This document shows positions 47,115 to 55,897 of a stretch of 64,000 nucleotides of DNA, one piece after another. A model generated the notes under the pieces. That model worked only from the letters and a program-made list of their open reading frames with translations. It was not told the DNA's origin and made no database searches. How positions within the stretch are numbered: position 1 is the stretch's first letter; each line of letters opens with the position of its first letter. A program made the translations under genes and the position numbers. The DNA comes from Mayamaea pseudoterrestris (Eukaryota > Bacillariophyta > Bacillariophyceae > Sellaphorales > Sellaphoraceae). The DNA lies in assembly GCA_027923505.1 (NCBI GenBank), contig BROI01000015.1, forward strand, positions 724,240-788,239. Reading direction: 5' to 3'.

Positions 47115-49319
47115 TTATACTGTAGAGAAGAAAGTATCCGAATCCGTGCGTCCTTCAACACGCCTTGGATGCAAAGCAAGCAAGCGTTGTTTACGATGCT
47201 GTCGGGGACTCTCTCTATTCTCCATCTCGACGGGAGCTTCGCACAACTGCGTAGTCGCCTCCAAAGTCTTGGCAGCAACGAACTCAGGACAGTTTCCTAA
47301 TCTGATTCGCCAGTCGGCCTTCTCTGGGATTGATTCTGCAGGCGCTCGCCTCGATGGTGTAAACTTGTGTCCGGATTCCAACCCGAACTTTCGCGGTATG
47401 AGCCACAGTACGTTTATCTCTGTTAGCTCCTTCTGTGTTGGCCTGCGTATGTAGAAGGAAAGAGTCTTTTCGTCGACGAAATCGAGTTTAATAGTCGTTC
47501 CTTCTACCTCAATGAGTGACGCTCCGCCGTCGCGCTCAGCCTTGTCTTCAACCGTAACACCTGCCTCGCGTAGCATGTGTGAGTTGAATAGAGACTCAGT
47601 TTGAGCAGGCGACTCGTCCCACGCGGCGCTTCCAACTCCAAGAAGAATAGGTCCTTTGCTGGGGTGCTCATAAACGGTCACCGCACACACGATTGGCAGC
47701 CGCTTGCCTTCCATTCCTGTCAATGCGCCATCGACCTTGGCAGACATGTTAACCGCAGCAATAACCTCCCATCCAACGCCACCAATGATGTTAATTTCCG
47801 ACCCTGGATCGATGATTGCCCGGGGTCTGTCCGCCGAGCGTCCTCGACGACTCCTTGGGTTGCGGCGAGTCTTCGCCGCAAGCTTCTTCGTTGCCTTCTT
47901 CCTCCTGCGCGAGGACTTGCTAACGGAAGACTCATTCTGATCGGCCTGTTCATTAACACCATCATCTTCATCATCGCTACACGAGTCTTCGGCGTGTTCG
48001 TCCTCATCCTTGAGGAACACCTTCAAAGCAGAGTCTCCAAGACCGGTAAGCTTCGTTTTGGTTTGTCGCGCCTTGACGGACGGCGCACTGACCGTCGCCA
48101 CTCGACGACTCTTTAAACCACGCTTTCCGCTCTTGCGAGCACTCTTCGGGGTAGCGGTGTGGCTCTTGTTGGATCCTTGAGTAGCCCTATCATTGTTGTC
48201 GCCGCCTTGATGGCCGCCGGCATCTGGATCAGGGATCAACTCGTCAGGACGAATTTCTCTTCCTTCGTCATTTCGAATAGCGCGCCACTTCAACAGATTC
48301 TTGCGAATATGATCTTGTTTAATGGTGTTCAATAGGAAATTCGGAATGAATGGAATAGCGTTCCTCGATCCATTGTTATTCGCGCCCCCAGGAGCGCGGC
48401 GAGCCTTGGTCGAAGGAGTGTGTGTTCCTGTAGCGTTCGCCTTGTCTACAAGATCTTGCTCGCGCCCTCTGATAGCTTTAACAGCATCATCAAAGGTTAA
48501 ACCAACTTGGCGCTTCATTCCTTGAACGACGACGTCGTAGTCTTCGTCCACAATGCCTTCTAAAAAATCTTGCAACTTGATCGAGTCCGTCAAACCAGCG
48601 TTGAGCGAGTCGAGCTTGCGAGAACTTGTCATGAAGGTATTAATGTAGCTGCTAGCCGTACAGTCCTCGTCCAATCTAGCATCCTGCAATTTCTTGCGAT
48701 GAAACTGAACGAGTGAACGCCCCGTTACTGGCGACGTGTACCAGTCGACTAACTTTTTCCAAGCGATGAAACCGTCTTGATTTTCAACACCCTCGACAAT
48801 GTGATACGCATCACCATCGGCGACGGCTCGCGATAACATTGAGTAAAACTCTCTGCTTGCCGTCTGCGCGTTCGCATTGTCCGCGGCCGGCTCTGTCGTC
48901 AACAGCGTCGAGTACAGCGATTGATTGATCGTGTCCCTCGCTTTGATCTCCCAGCGCTCCCAATCCATAATGGCTCCCGAAAACGGATCCAAAGGATTCA
49001 CCGTAATCCTAAGATTGTTCTTCGGGCGCCGCAGCACCGCCGCAGGCGCTCCAGCTGGTTGCTGAGGATTGCCTTGATTCGACAGGTATTCGCGAATGGA
49101 AGGAATCGTCGTCTCCACCGTTAGCTCTTGTCCCCTGAAAACGTAATCGCCAATGAGCTCAAGCTTGCGCCGAACCATCACAGGAGCTTGGGGTAAAGCC
49201 TCCGTAATGTCGAGGCGAGATACGATGCCAAGATCGTCTTTAGAGATGATTCCACCTGCTGCCAAAGCAGCAACGTACTCGTCCGTCAGACCAGCCAAAG
49301 CGATGACGATTGCCTCCAT
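47115..49319 (-). CDS. outer copia Gag-protease
   Basis: 734 residues from ATG 49319. Gag starts with a SAM-like helical segment (IALAGLTDEYVAALAAGGII...RLDITEALPQAP). A capsid region follows (PLDPFSGAIMDWERWEIKARDTI, KKLVDWYTSPVTGRSLVQFHRKKLQDARL). No zinc knuckle is found; a Lys/Arg-rich tract (SRRRKKATKKLAAKTRRN) near residue 470 may replace it. Protease: IIDPGSEINIIGG near residue 500. The end, ADWRIRLGNCPEFVAAKTLEATTQLC and ALHPRRVEGRTDSDTFF, is the pre-integrase/integrase start, so the ORF crosses into integrase before breaking. Confidence 0.85.
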   Translation of the reverse strand: MEAIVIALAGLTDEYVAALAAGGIISKDDLGIVSRLDITEALPQAPVMVRRKLELIGDYVFRGQELTVETTIPSIREYLSNQGNPQQPAGAPAAVLRRPKNNLRITVNPLDPFSGAIMDWERWEIKARDTINQSLYSTLLTTEPAADNANAQTASREFYSMLSRAVADGDAYHIVEGVENQDGFIAWKKLVDWYTSPVTGRSLVQFHRKKLQDARLDEDCTASSYINTFMTSSRKLDSLNAGLTDSIKLQDFLEGIVDEDYDVVVQGMKRQVGLTFDDAVKAIRGREQDLVDKANATGTHTPSTKARRAPGGANNNGSRNAIPFIPNFLLNTIKQDHIRKNLLKWRAIRNDEGREIRPDELIPDPDAGGHQGGDNNDRATQGSNKSHTATPKSARKSGKRGLKSRRVATVSAPSVKARQTKTKLTGLGDSALKVFLKDEDEHAEDSCSDDEDDGVNEQADQNESSVSKSSRRRKKATKKLAAKTRRNPRSRRGRSADRPRAIIDPGSEINIIGGVGWEVIAAVNMSAKVDGALTGMEGKRLPIVCAVTVYEHPSKGPILLGVGSAAWDESPAQTESLFNSHMLREAGVTVEDKAERDGGASLIEVEGTTIKLDFVDEKTLSFYIRRPTQKELTEINVLWLIPRKFGLESGHKFTPSRRAPAESIPEKADWRIRLGNCPEFVAAKTLEATTQLCEAPVEMENRESPRQHRKQRLLALHPRRVEGRTDSDTFFSTV

Positions 49320-49353
49320 GTTTATCTTTCTGGTTTCGTTTGTGACAGTGATA

Positions 49354-49372
49354 CAGACTACGTCTCATAAGC
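49354..49372 (-). other. primer-binding site, elongator tRNA-Met 5' half
   Basis: The plus strand next to the 5' LTR reads CTACGTCTCATAAGC, an anticodon arm with loop CU-CAU-AA, pairs U31-G39 and G30-C40. It ends exactly where the LTR starts. This fits priming by the 5' half of a Met tRNA cleaved after nucleotide 40; the arm differs from the usual initiator tRNA anticodon arm. Confidence 0.65.
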
Positions 49373-49613
49373 TGATAAATAGCTGCTACTCTATCCTATA
49401 GACTGTAATGGCCCGTTAGCGCCCAGGACAGAAGATAGCAACAACCCGAGTCCTTTCGAACAACAAGTGGTCCTCCGTCCCGTATTTCTAGTTGAGTTAC
49501 CGCTATACTAAACTCGTCTCCGTCGACTAGTTAGTATCGCCTTCAGTGTACTCGGCCAGTACCGTTGCGTCAGTTGCAGCGTGTCACACTCTCCGGAAAC
49601 CTAGTTTCTATCA
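49373..49613 (-). repeat. 5' LTR of outer copia element
   Basis: 241 bases, identical to 36942-37182 by eye; flanked on the right by TGTA. Confidence 0.92.
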
Positions 49614-50061
49614 TGTAGGCGACGCAATCAAGACTTTACCGGCAGCTTGCTAGAACGCTGGAACAATTGAAGCTGTGATTAATTCAGTCGCCTGTTTTGA
49701 ATTGAGAAGATCAGCAAAATCGCGTTGCAACAGCCAAGTAGAAGCAAATGTAGGTGCACATGCTTTCGGCGATGCATCATGCGTGATTCAATCGGCAATT
49801 GGCACGCGCAGAAAGGATGTTGGTGGATGAATGCTTACTCTTGTAGAATGGACGATAATTCAAAGCACGCTCGACGATATTGGAACCATAGCTACCAGCA
49901 CGCCTGCGCAGAGTTTCTCGTCGTCAGCATTTCACCGTCGCGACGAGTTGCCCAGCCAAGATCAAATCTGCTGGAAGTTTCACTACAATTACATAAAAGA
50001 CGTTCATTCATTAACAACATTATTATCAATTAATGTTCCAATAGCGACTCTCCTTTCACTC
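49614..50061. other. no gene seen
   Basis: 448 bases with only short plus-strand ORFs lacking recognisable content. Downstream side of the TspO-like gene; its 3' UTR and polyadenylation signal should be here. Confidence 0.3.
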
Positions 50062-51060
50062 CTATTTGTCCGTCAACAGTGACAATGATGCAGCGGCACA
50101 TACACCAGCTCCAGCAAAACACAAGTACTTTTGGATCTTGGTCGAAAGAGGCGTCGACGAAACGTTTGACTTGTTAATGCGATCTACCATGCCCGAGCCG
50201 CATGCCGCCAAAGCCCAAGCAAGGGTTGCTCCATACGCTGGTGTTCCATGCGTCAATGTGACTGCGACGCCAAGTGCGCTCGCTAAAATAACCGATGCAT
50301 GTCCTGCTAGAGCCACCAGGTTATCATTGTCGCATACAGCCGCAACGGCTGAGTTCAAGTTGACCAGAGTGGCAGCCGTCAGCCAACCAAAATGCATGGT
50401 GAGCGGCACCATTAGCAAGTGACCTGCCGCAAAGGCATTCACTTGAGACATGGAGTAGGTTGCTCCGGCAAGCATAGCTGGACTCAAGAAGGTCGTCCAG
50501 CTCTTGCCGTCGAACGATTCCGGTCTAAATGACGCGCACCAAAGTGACTGAAACAAGTTCATGGCCGCAAAGGGTGCCGTAATGTGAGGCAAAATGATTG
50601 GCGTCGCGCCGGCAAGCGAGGGAATGCACTGGGCGACGCAAAAGATTGTTTCGCCAAGGTATATGGGACCCCAGATGCTAAAGGCCCAAGGTGATGGTGT
50701 GATCAATGAGCGATCGCGAGCCTTGACATATGGAGAATGAAGGCCTGTCACGGCATCCTTGATGTCGTTTTTCAACGCATCCGCATAGCTCGGGTTCGCG
50801 TTTCCATGTCGCATACTCACCTCATCCGCACCATCCAATCGTCCGGGAATGGAAACTGTTGTGCAATTAATGACAAAACTGATAATGTTGGTGGCAAATA
50901 ACGGGAGAGCTGCATTGCTTGCTGCTCCCATGGGCAACAAGGTGGAGCTTAAGTTGACGTGCGCGATTGGCAATCCATACAAGACTGCAGCGCCAGCTGC
51001 CGCCGTGAGGCTTGGATTGCTGACAAAGGCAGAGAAGGGAGATTGATTACGGAGGCTCAT
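50062..51060 (-). CDS. TspO/MBR-related membrane protein
   Basis: 332 residues, about twice the length of classical TspO. The family signature is SPWAFSIWGPIYLGE (about 125-139), followed by further hydrophobic helices (PAMLAGATYSMSQVNAFAAGH, LTMHFGWLTAATLVNL, SVILASALGVAVTLT, TLAWALAACGSG). TspO proteins bind tetrapyrroles and cholesterol-like ligands in organelle or plasma membranes. The N-terminal 120 residues have hydrophobic stretches of their own and may be an extra membrane part or targeting region. One exon; the same strand and order as the next three genes. Confidence 0.7.
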   Translation of the reverse strand: MSLRNQSPFSAFVSNPSLTAAAGAAVLYGLPIAHVNLSSTLLPMGAASNAALPLFATNIISFVINCTTVSIPGRLDGADEVSMRHGNANPSYADALKNDIKDAVTGLHSPYVKARDRSLITPSPWAFSIWGPIYLGETIFCVAQCIPSLAGATPIILPHITAPFAAMNLFQSLWCASFRPESFDGKSWTTFLSPAMLAGATYSMSQVNAFAAGHLLMVPLTMHFGWLTAATLVNLNSAVAAVCDNDNLVALAGHASVILASALGVAVTLTHGTPAYGATLAWALAACGSGMVDRINKSNVSSTPLSTKIQKYLCFAGAGVCAAASLSLLTDK

Positions 51061-51399
51061 GGTAAATACACCTTGTTTTGTGCGTTGGATGAAGAAAGAG
51101 CCTCTGCGCGTGGAAGATCGAAGGACGCGATTGGAAGACCAGCGCGACGCGGATTGGATTGGATTCGAAACTTTGTGACGCGTGACGCACCTGGCGACGA
51201 TGAGAGGCCTTTCGAACGATTGAATCGCTCATTTAGCTATGTATTACATGTTTATTGATAGCAACGATGAGGCCCTACCTTGCCATGTAAAGAAACTGCT
51301 GATCGTTAACATCATATATAGTTCTATGTTGCATACAACAACAAGGACGTGAAATCATCGTTGTAATTGTTGCCCAGTTGCCACTTTATTGATTGCACC
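51061..51399. other. no gene seen
   Basis: 339 bases between the TspO-like start and the GILT-like stop codon. Should hold the TspO-like promoter; no motif assigned. Confidence 0.3.
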
Positions 51400-52170
51400 T
51401 CATTTGACTGTGGATACAGCACCATGAGCAGTCTTGTCCTGGCACGCAGCATGGTGTCCCCCATTCGCCTGGTAGGCTTGACAAACGATATTCAAGAAAG
51501 AGTCCTTGTCCTCGTCCATAGCATGCTGGCCGTCAATGACGACCCATGGCACGTACTTGTGCTCCTTTGGTGTCGCTTTCGCTGCCTTGCGCTGCAATCT
51601 CCACGCCTGCTTGACATCGTCATGGCAAGCTGCAATGACGCTAAAGTCCATGGCAGATTCTCGAGCGCATTCGGCAAATAGTGATCTTGGAATCAATTTA
51701 TCATCATAGCCCATGGAAAGTGATTGGTCGAGGCAATAGATGAATGGCAGGTATCGGGATGCATACGGATAAAGCTGGATGGCGCATTGCTCAAAGCTAT
51801 TGGCGTCGCACTCGGCGGCTCCATGCTGACAAGTGACTTGTTTCTTGGCAGTGTCAATCTTGGCATTGCCGTAAGGAACAATTGTCAAATCCATGACGGA
51901 ATCGCCAAGAAGCGCGTACGCTGGATGCAGCTGCTCGAGCATGAATCTCTGGCAGTCAATGCACAGTGATTCCATGTAAAATTCGACCTTGACCTTTTTG
52001 GGATCTGTACGTATGACGGATACATTGTCGCTGCCACCGTGTTGCATGCCAATGTCAAGTACGGATGATGGTTGCAGAAAAGTTGCGCAGCCGACTCGAA
52101 CGGAGACAATGAAAAGTCCAATGATGGAAGCAATAAGCTTCAATACAAGGCCAAACGTGCACGTTATCAT
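51400..52170 (-). CDS. GILT-like thiol reductase
   Basis: 256 residues with a hydrophobic leader (LKLIASIIGLFIVSVRVGC) that fits a signal peptide. The active-site pair is C70-I-D-C73 in VEFYMESLCIDCQRF. The GILT signature CQHGAAECDANSFEQC is at 114-129. Further conserved parts are LTIVPYGNAK, YLPFIYCLDQS and VPWVVIDGQHA. In animals GILT reduces protein disulfides in the lysosome at low pH; in algae and plants a vacuolar or secretory role is likely. Length is normal for the family and the frame is intact. Confidence 0.9.
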   Translation of the reverse strand: MITCTFGLVLKLIASIIGLFIVSVRVGCATFLQPSSVLDIGMQHGGSDNVSVIRTDPKKVKVEFYMESLCIDCQRFMLEQLHPAYALLGDSVMDLTIVPYGNAKIDTAKKQVTCQHGAAECDANSFEQCAIQLYPYASRYLPFIYCLDQSLSMGYDDKLIPRSLFAECARESAMDFSVIAACHDDVKQAWRLQRKAAKATPKEHKYVPWVVIDGQHAMDEDKDSFLNIVCQAYQANGGHHAACQDKTAHGAVSTVK

Positions 52171-52615
52171 AATCGATGATCAGCTTCTTGCTTACTCGTA
52201 AACGCTTCTGTGGCGAGTGCATGCCACGGCCATGGTGCGATGGGCGTCCCGATTCGTGGTGGACGACATTGTAAACCGTTCGGACAAAAGACGAAAGGCT
52301 TATGTGATAATGACGATCTTTTCACTAAAGTTTTTACACACTTAGGCATATATGACTGCGTCATTACTCGTGGAAAACATCTAGAGGGCATAAGCGTAAT
52401 GCCACTTTTCATTGATAATAAGAATACGCACGACTCATGTTTCTCATTCATTCTTGGTGAGCAATTCATTAGTTTTGTTTACAAAAGGTCACACAAGGGA
52501 CGAACCATGACATCCACACAGCAGCGCAACCGCCTCGGCAGCCTTTTCTTCGCAGCCTGGCTTTGAACCCGGAGCCTCATGAGAGGGCAATATACATTAC
52601 AGTGCTTTACACAGA

Positions 52616-53380
52616 TTGCACACTGTGCATACTGCGGTTTGCTACATTGCTACGGACAAGTATGAGTACGAGGCAAACGCCAGTTGCGAGGCTACAGGAT
52701 CGCTGAAACAAAATAGACTTGGCAACTTTGAGGCCATCGTCATATTGCCGCATGCCGACGACGATCGCCTTTTGAAAAATTGGGAGACGAGCTCGATGAC
52801 GATGAGACGATGATGAATCAGCTGAATCGCATCGTCGTCTGGAGTCGTCCGACGAGATGGTTGGAGATTGGAGATCACCAAATTGACAGCGAAAATGAGT
52901 CGCAAGCCAATAATTGCTGGGCGTTTGTTCTTGATGTGGCTCTCAGCGTCACTACCGACTTGCAGATCAACTATCCACACGTCACGCGATACGATCGATC
53001 AGGCCGAACCCGATTGACGGTCGAGAAGCTGAGTACTCGGAAGCATCACGGCAAGTGACTGGCAAGCTGTAGCAGGATGTTTAAGGCAATCGGCATGGCA
53101 TTTTCATGCTCGTGGTGACCGACCAGTCTTCCGGCTTGCCGCTGCGGGTGTTGCGTTGGAGCGCAAGGCCGACCTGTTAAAAATGGCCAGTGCATTGCGT
53201 CATGCATGCAACTCGCGCTCAGACGATGCCAGTGGCATTCGGGTGTGCAAGCAGATGCCCTGGAGAACACGAGGTACTCCTGTATGGTACCGTATATCAT
53301 TGTGTGGAGTGGAGCACGAGGTCAAGGTGCATGTTGATGCTACAGATACAGTAGTTTATTCACGAGGAATGCTATGGTGA
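52616..53380 (+). pseudogene. unrecognised coding-like stretch in shifting frames
   Basis: Three coding-like pieces follow on the plus strand: VCYIATDKYEYEANAS...ILPHADDDRLLKNW (to 52813), LGDELDDDETMMNQLNRIVVW...TRLTVEKLSTRK (to 53058), and ALERKADLLKMASALRHAC...KVHVDATDTVVYSR (to 53380). Frame changes near 52790 and between 53058 and 53130. They look like one gene with either introns or lesions. No domain is recognised. The stretch is opposite in strand to its neighbours. Confidence 0.35.
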
Positions 53381-53538
53381 GTTTGTCATTTTAGAGTTAC
53401 TGAATTTTTGCAGCAGCGCCAGTCGATGCAGCAATGTTGGCGTGGACGTTGGTAAGGGTGTTAAGTGGATAGTCGCGAAACGTTCGACGTTCAAATAAAT
53501 CTATTTTCAGTCACCTTCAACCTCTGGTCTCTCTATAA

Positions 53539-54156
53539 TTAACGTTCCTCGTGTTCGTCTCGCCGGCGTTCAAACTTGAGCGCCGCTCCATTGACGCAAA
53601 ACCTAGGTAGCGGTGCGCTAAAGGATTGTCCCCGAGGATCTGTCGATGGACTTCCCAGCAGTACGGATGTTTCCACCCTCGTTGGTTTCGGCCCATCCAA
53701 AAAGACATGTCCGAGATGACTCTTGCAGTTTCCACATTGGCATTCAAGGCGATCCAAGTCTCGTTCGTAGTGAATCGCTCCTTCGTCCACCGACCTCCAA
53801 AACGACGGCCATCCCGATCCTGAGTCGTACTTGGCTTTTGAGTCAAAGAGAGTGTTTCCGCAGTAGGCGCAGTTGAAAGATCCATCGTATGTTCCGTAGT
53901 TGAATGGACTTGTTCCCATGGGTTCCGTCAATCCCAGTCGAAGCACTGCGAGCCGCAATGGGTTCCGAGTTTGAGTCGGGATCTTCGTTGAATCTTCCAT
54001 ATGACAAATATTGGTTTCCTTTGATTTCATGTACAATGAGTATTTCTCAGTTGCTTCGGTCGATCGTTGCGTACGTGTCGATGAATGGAAGAAACTGTTA
54101 ATTGGAAGAAAAGCGGCCGCTTCACGAAACAGCAACAAAAATGTGATTGCTCGCAT
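53539..54156 (-). CDS. msrB: methionine-R-sulfoxide reductase, plastid-type leader
   Basis: 205 residues. Leader MRAITFLLLFREAAAF|LP is hydrophobic and has the A-F cleavage context of secondary plastids, so plastid import is likely. The MsrB domain has zinc cysteines C96-x2-C99 and C141-x2-C144, KYDSGSGWPSFW, CKSHLGHVFLDGP, and the catalytic RFCVNGAAL (Cys187). The enzyme reduces methionine-R-sulfoxide in damaged proteins, probably with thioredoxin. About 24 extra residues (VETSVLLGSPSTDPRGQSFS...) sit between GPKPT and RFC, where the family has one or two; removing a 74-bp GT-AG segment there does not restore the frame, so I treat them as an insertion. Confidence 0.9.
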   Translation of the reverse strand: MRAITFLLLFREAAAFLPINSFFHSSTRTQRSTEATEKYSLYMKSKETNICHMEDSTKIPTQTRNPLRLAVLRLGLTEPMGTSPFNYGTYDGSFNCAYCGNTLFDSKAKYDSGSGWPSFWRSVDEGAIHYERDLDRLECQCGNCKSHLGHVFLDGPKPTRVETSVLLGSPSTDPRGQSFSAPLPRFCVNGAALKFERRRDEHEER

Positions 54157-54585
54157 TCGTATCGCTAATCTTTGTATGTACTGTACATGGAACGTAAAGA
54201 GGAGAAAGGAATGATATTATGGCCAGGAGGATGCGCCAATGGAAGAATGAAAGAATGAAAGAATGAATGAATGAATCAGTCAATCGTCAATCGGCAAGCG
54301 TGACAAGCGTGACTCGAATGCGTGACTGACGCAATGGCGCGCCATTCGAAACCCACCAACAACCCCTACCGTACCGTGCGACGAAACTTTACTGTATGCA
54401 TCTAGTAATGAGGCGATAAGGAGTCTTTACTGTAACTTACTACTACTATTGTTCAATCACCATTTCTAGGTGCTGCAGTACGCACCGCATCATTCCGATG
54501 CATTAGTTCGATGGTGTGCTGGTGCTGATGCGATGAGCAGTGTGTGCTCGAGCATGTACATGTATTCTGTGTGCATATAGACAAT
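54157..54585. other. no gene seen; AATG/AAAG microsatellite
   Basis: 429 bases. A GAATGAAA-type run lies at about 54243-54276. MsrB promoter side; the next gene ends at 54586. Confidence 0.4.
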
Positions 54586-55520
54586 CTATTCGATACCCAT
54601 GTCACGAAACTGCCTCAGCAATGGGTCTTCGTCTGGGAGAGAGAGCTGCTCCAACGTGAGGACCTTTTGCATTGCCTTGGCGCCAACGGTTCGTTGTAGC
54701 AACGTTTCGATATCCATAGCTTTGCGTTCCAGCACGCCAACGTTCCGTTCCATGACTTCCAATCGACTCTTCATGACAATGCAATCCTTTAAAGTCGTTT
54801 TGAGCTTCTCCAGCGTGAATTGTCGTTCCAGCAGAATCTTCCTCGCCTTTTCCTCGTCTTCGTCAATGGCCATGGCGACTTTCGCCTTACCCATGAGCGC
54901 ATTGGCATCAGTTTCAAGGCGCTCGGCAAGTCGCTGCAACGAAAATAAACTGTCTTGAACTGTTTTCAAGCCTTCACTTGCACGTTCCAGTGCCTCCGCC
55001 ACCTCTTGGGCAGCCAGTAGCATGTCGGAATCGATCCCAAGTTTTGCCATGTCACTTTCTCGTGCTTGATTCCGCGCCTTTCTTGCTCCAATATTCGACC
55101 CAATGGTCGCTCCAAAGATTGCTCCTGAAATGATGAAAACAAACGAGTATAGCATGAGAAGGGTCTACGGTAGCGAAATGCACGGGTCATGTCGACATGA
55201 GGTGCGTTATTGCATACTGCATGACTGCACGACTCACCAAATGGACCGCCGATCAGTCCACCAAGGACAGCTCCTGCAAACGTTTCTCCACCCCCATTCT
55301 CTCCTGGTCTCCGTTGACTGACTTCCTGCAAGTCTCGGTTCCATTCATCGGAGCCTGGCTTCGGCATTACCATCTTCTGCAACGTTGAAACGTGTGGTCG
55401 ATGAAGCAATGGAATTGAAGGAGAAAAGGCTGATGCGTGAAAGAATGTTTCAAATCCTTTCCACTGCCGCCAGCATGCGAATAACAAGAGAATTCTCCAG
55501 CTTTTGAAAGCAATTGACAT
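54586..55520 (-). CDS. plastid-targeted PspA/Vipp1-like coiled-coil protein with glycine zipper, two exons
   Basis: 273 residues from exons 55520-55238 and 55124-54586; intron 55125-55237 (113 bp, GTGAGTC...ATTTCAG), phase 1. The leader MSIAFKSWRILLLFACW...FFHASAF|SPS has the ASAF motif of chlorophyll-c algae. Residues about 80-115 form a glycine zipper, GAVLGGLIGGPFG joined by the splice to AIFGATIGSNIGARK, likely membrane-embedded. The rest is a continuous helix. Its middle, MGKAKVAMAIDEDEEKARKI followed by LLERQ...VLERKAMDIETLL...AKAMQKV, follows the PspA/Vipp1 helix 2-4 pattern. Vipp1/PspA polymerise on membranes and keep thylakoids or bacterial inner membranes intact. The relation is by eye; it could be another coiled-coil protein. 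Confidence 0.6.
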
Positions 55521-55897
55521 GATCTATTTGATTTTGTTCCTAGTACAAGTATAGCAGAGGAAGACGGACGAGCTGCAGTTTATTTGAATGTGAATGGGAG
55601 TCGGGTCGTTGACGCAAGCGTTTCGTGTCATTGCATGACCCTGAAGAAAATTGAGGCAATGGTTAATGACTCATTTCAAACAACAGGCATGAATAATATT
55701 ATATCAATGCTATTTCGAGGGTCATGTCTTGATGTCGTTCCGGTAAACTCGTTCCTAGGCCATTTCTGACTGCGAAAAACAACCATCCATCACCCACCTC
55801 ACTCATCTCGCCGCACCATGGCACATTTAGTCGTCTCGGCAGCGACATCATACTTGTTCAGTCCTTTAGACGAAGAATCGTACCTGCGTGATTATCA
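55521..55897. other. no gene seen
   Basis: 377 bases between divergently placed starts (the plastid-protein gene on minus and the myosin-like locus on plus). A 61-codon plus-strand ORF (55584-55769) is not convincing. Confidence 0.3.

Larger units (their letters stand above)
36942..49613 (-). mobile_element. copia retrotransposon (outer) with nested insertion
   Basis: LTRs 36942-37182 and 49373-49613, 241 bases each and identical by my reading, beginning TGATA and ending TATCA, flanked by TGTA. On the minus strand the order is 5' LTR, tRNA-Met-half primer site, Gag-protease (49319-47115), integrase (47097-46195), [inserted second element 46129-39594], RT (39593-38560), RNase H (38591-37272), polypurine tract, 3' LTR. 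The reading frame is broken between protease and integrase, after the integrase and within RT, although the LTRs are identical. Confidence 0.9.

Noticed and set aside
47100-47120. A second programmed frameshift between protease and integrase in the outer element
   Set aside because: The required shift is also -1, but no X XXY YYZ heptamer is in frame there; a simple mutation is more likely.
52210-52566. 118-codon plus-strand ORF upstream of GILT
   Set aside because: Unlikely composition, no domain, and it lies in the promoter side of the GILT-like gene.
53600-53680. 74-bp intron in the MsrB gene
   Set aside because: GT and AG ends exist, but removal breaks the frame before the catalytic cysteine.
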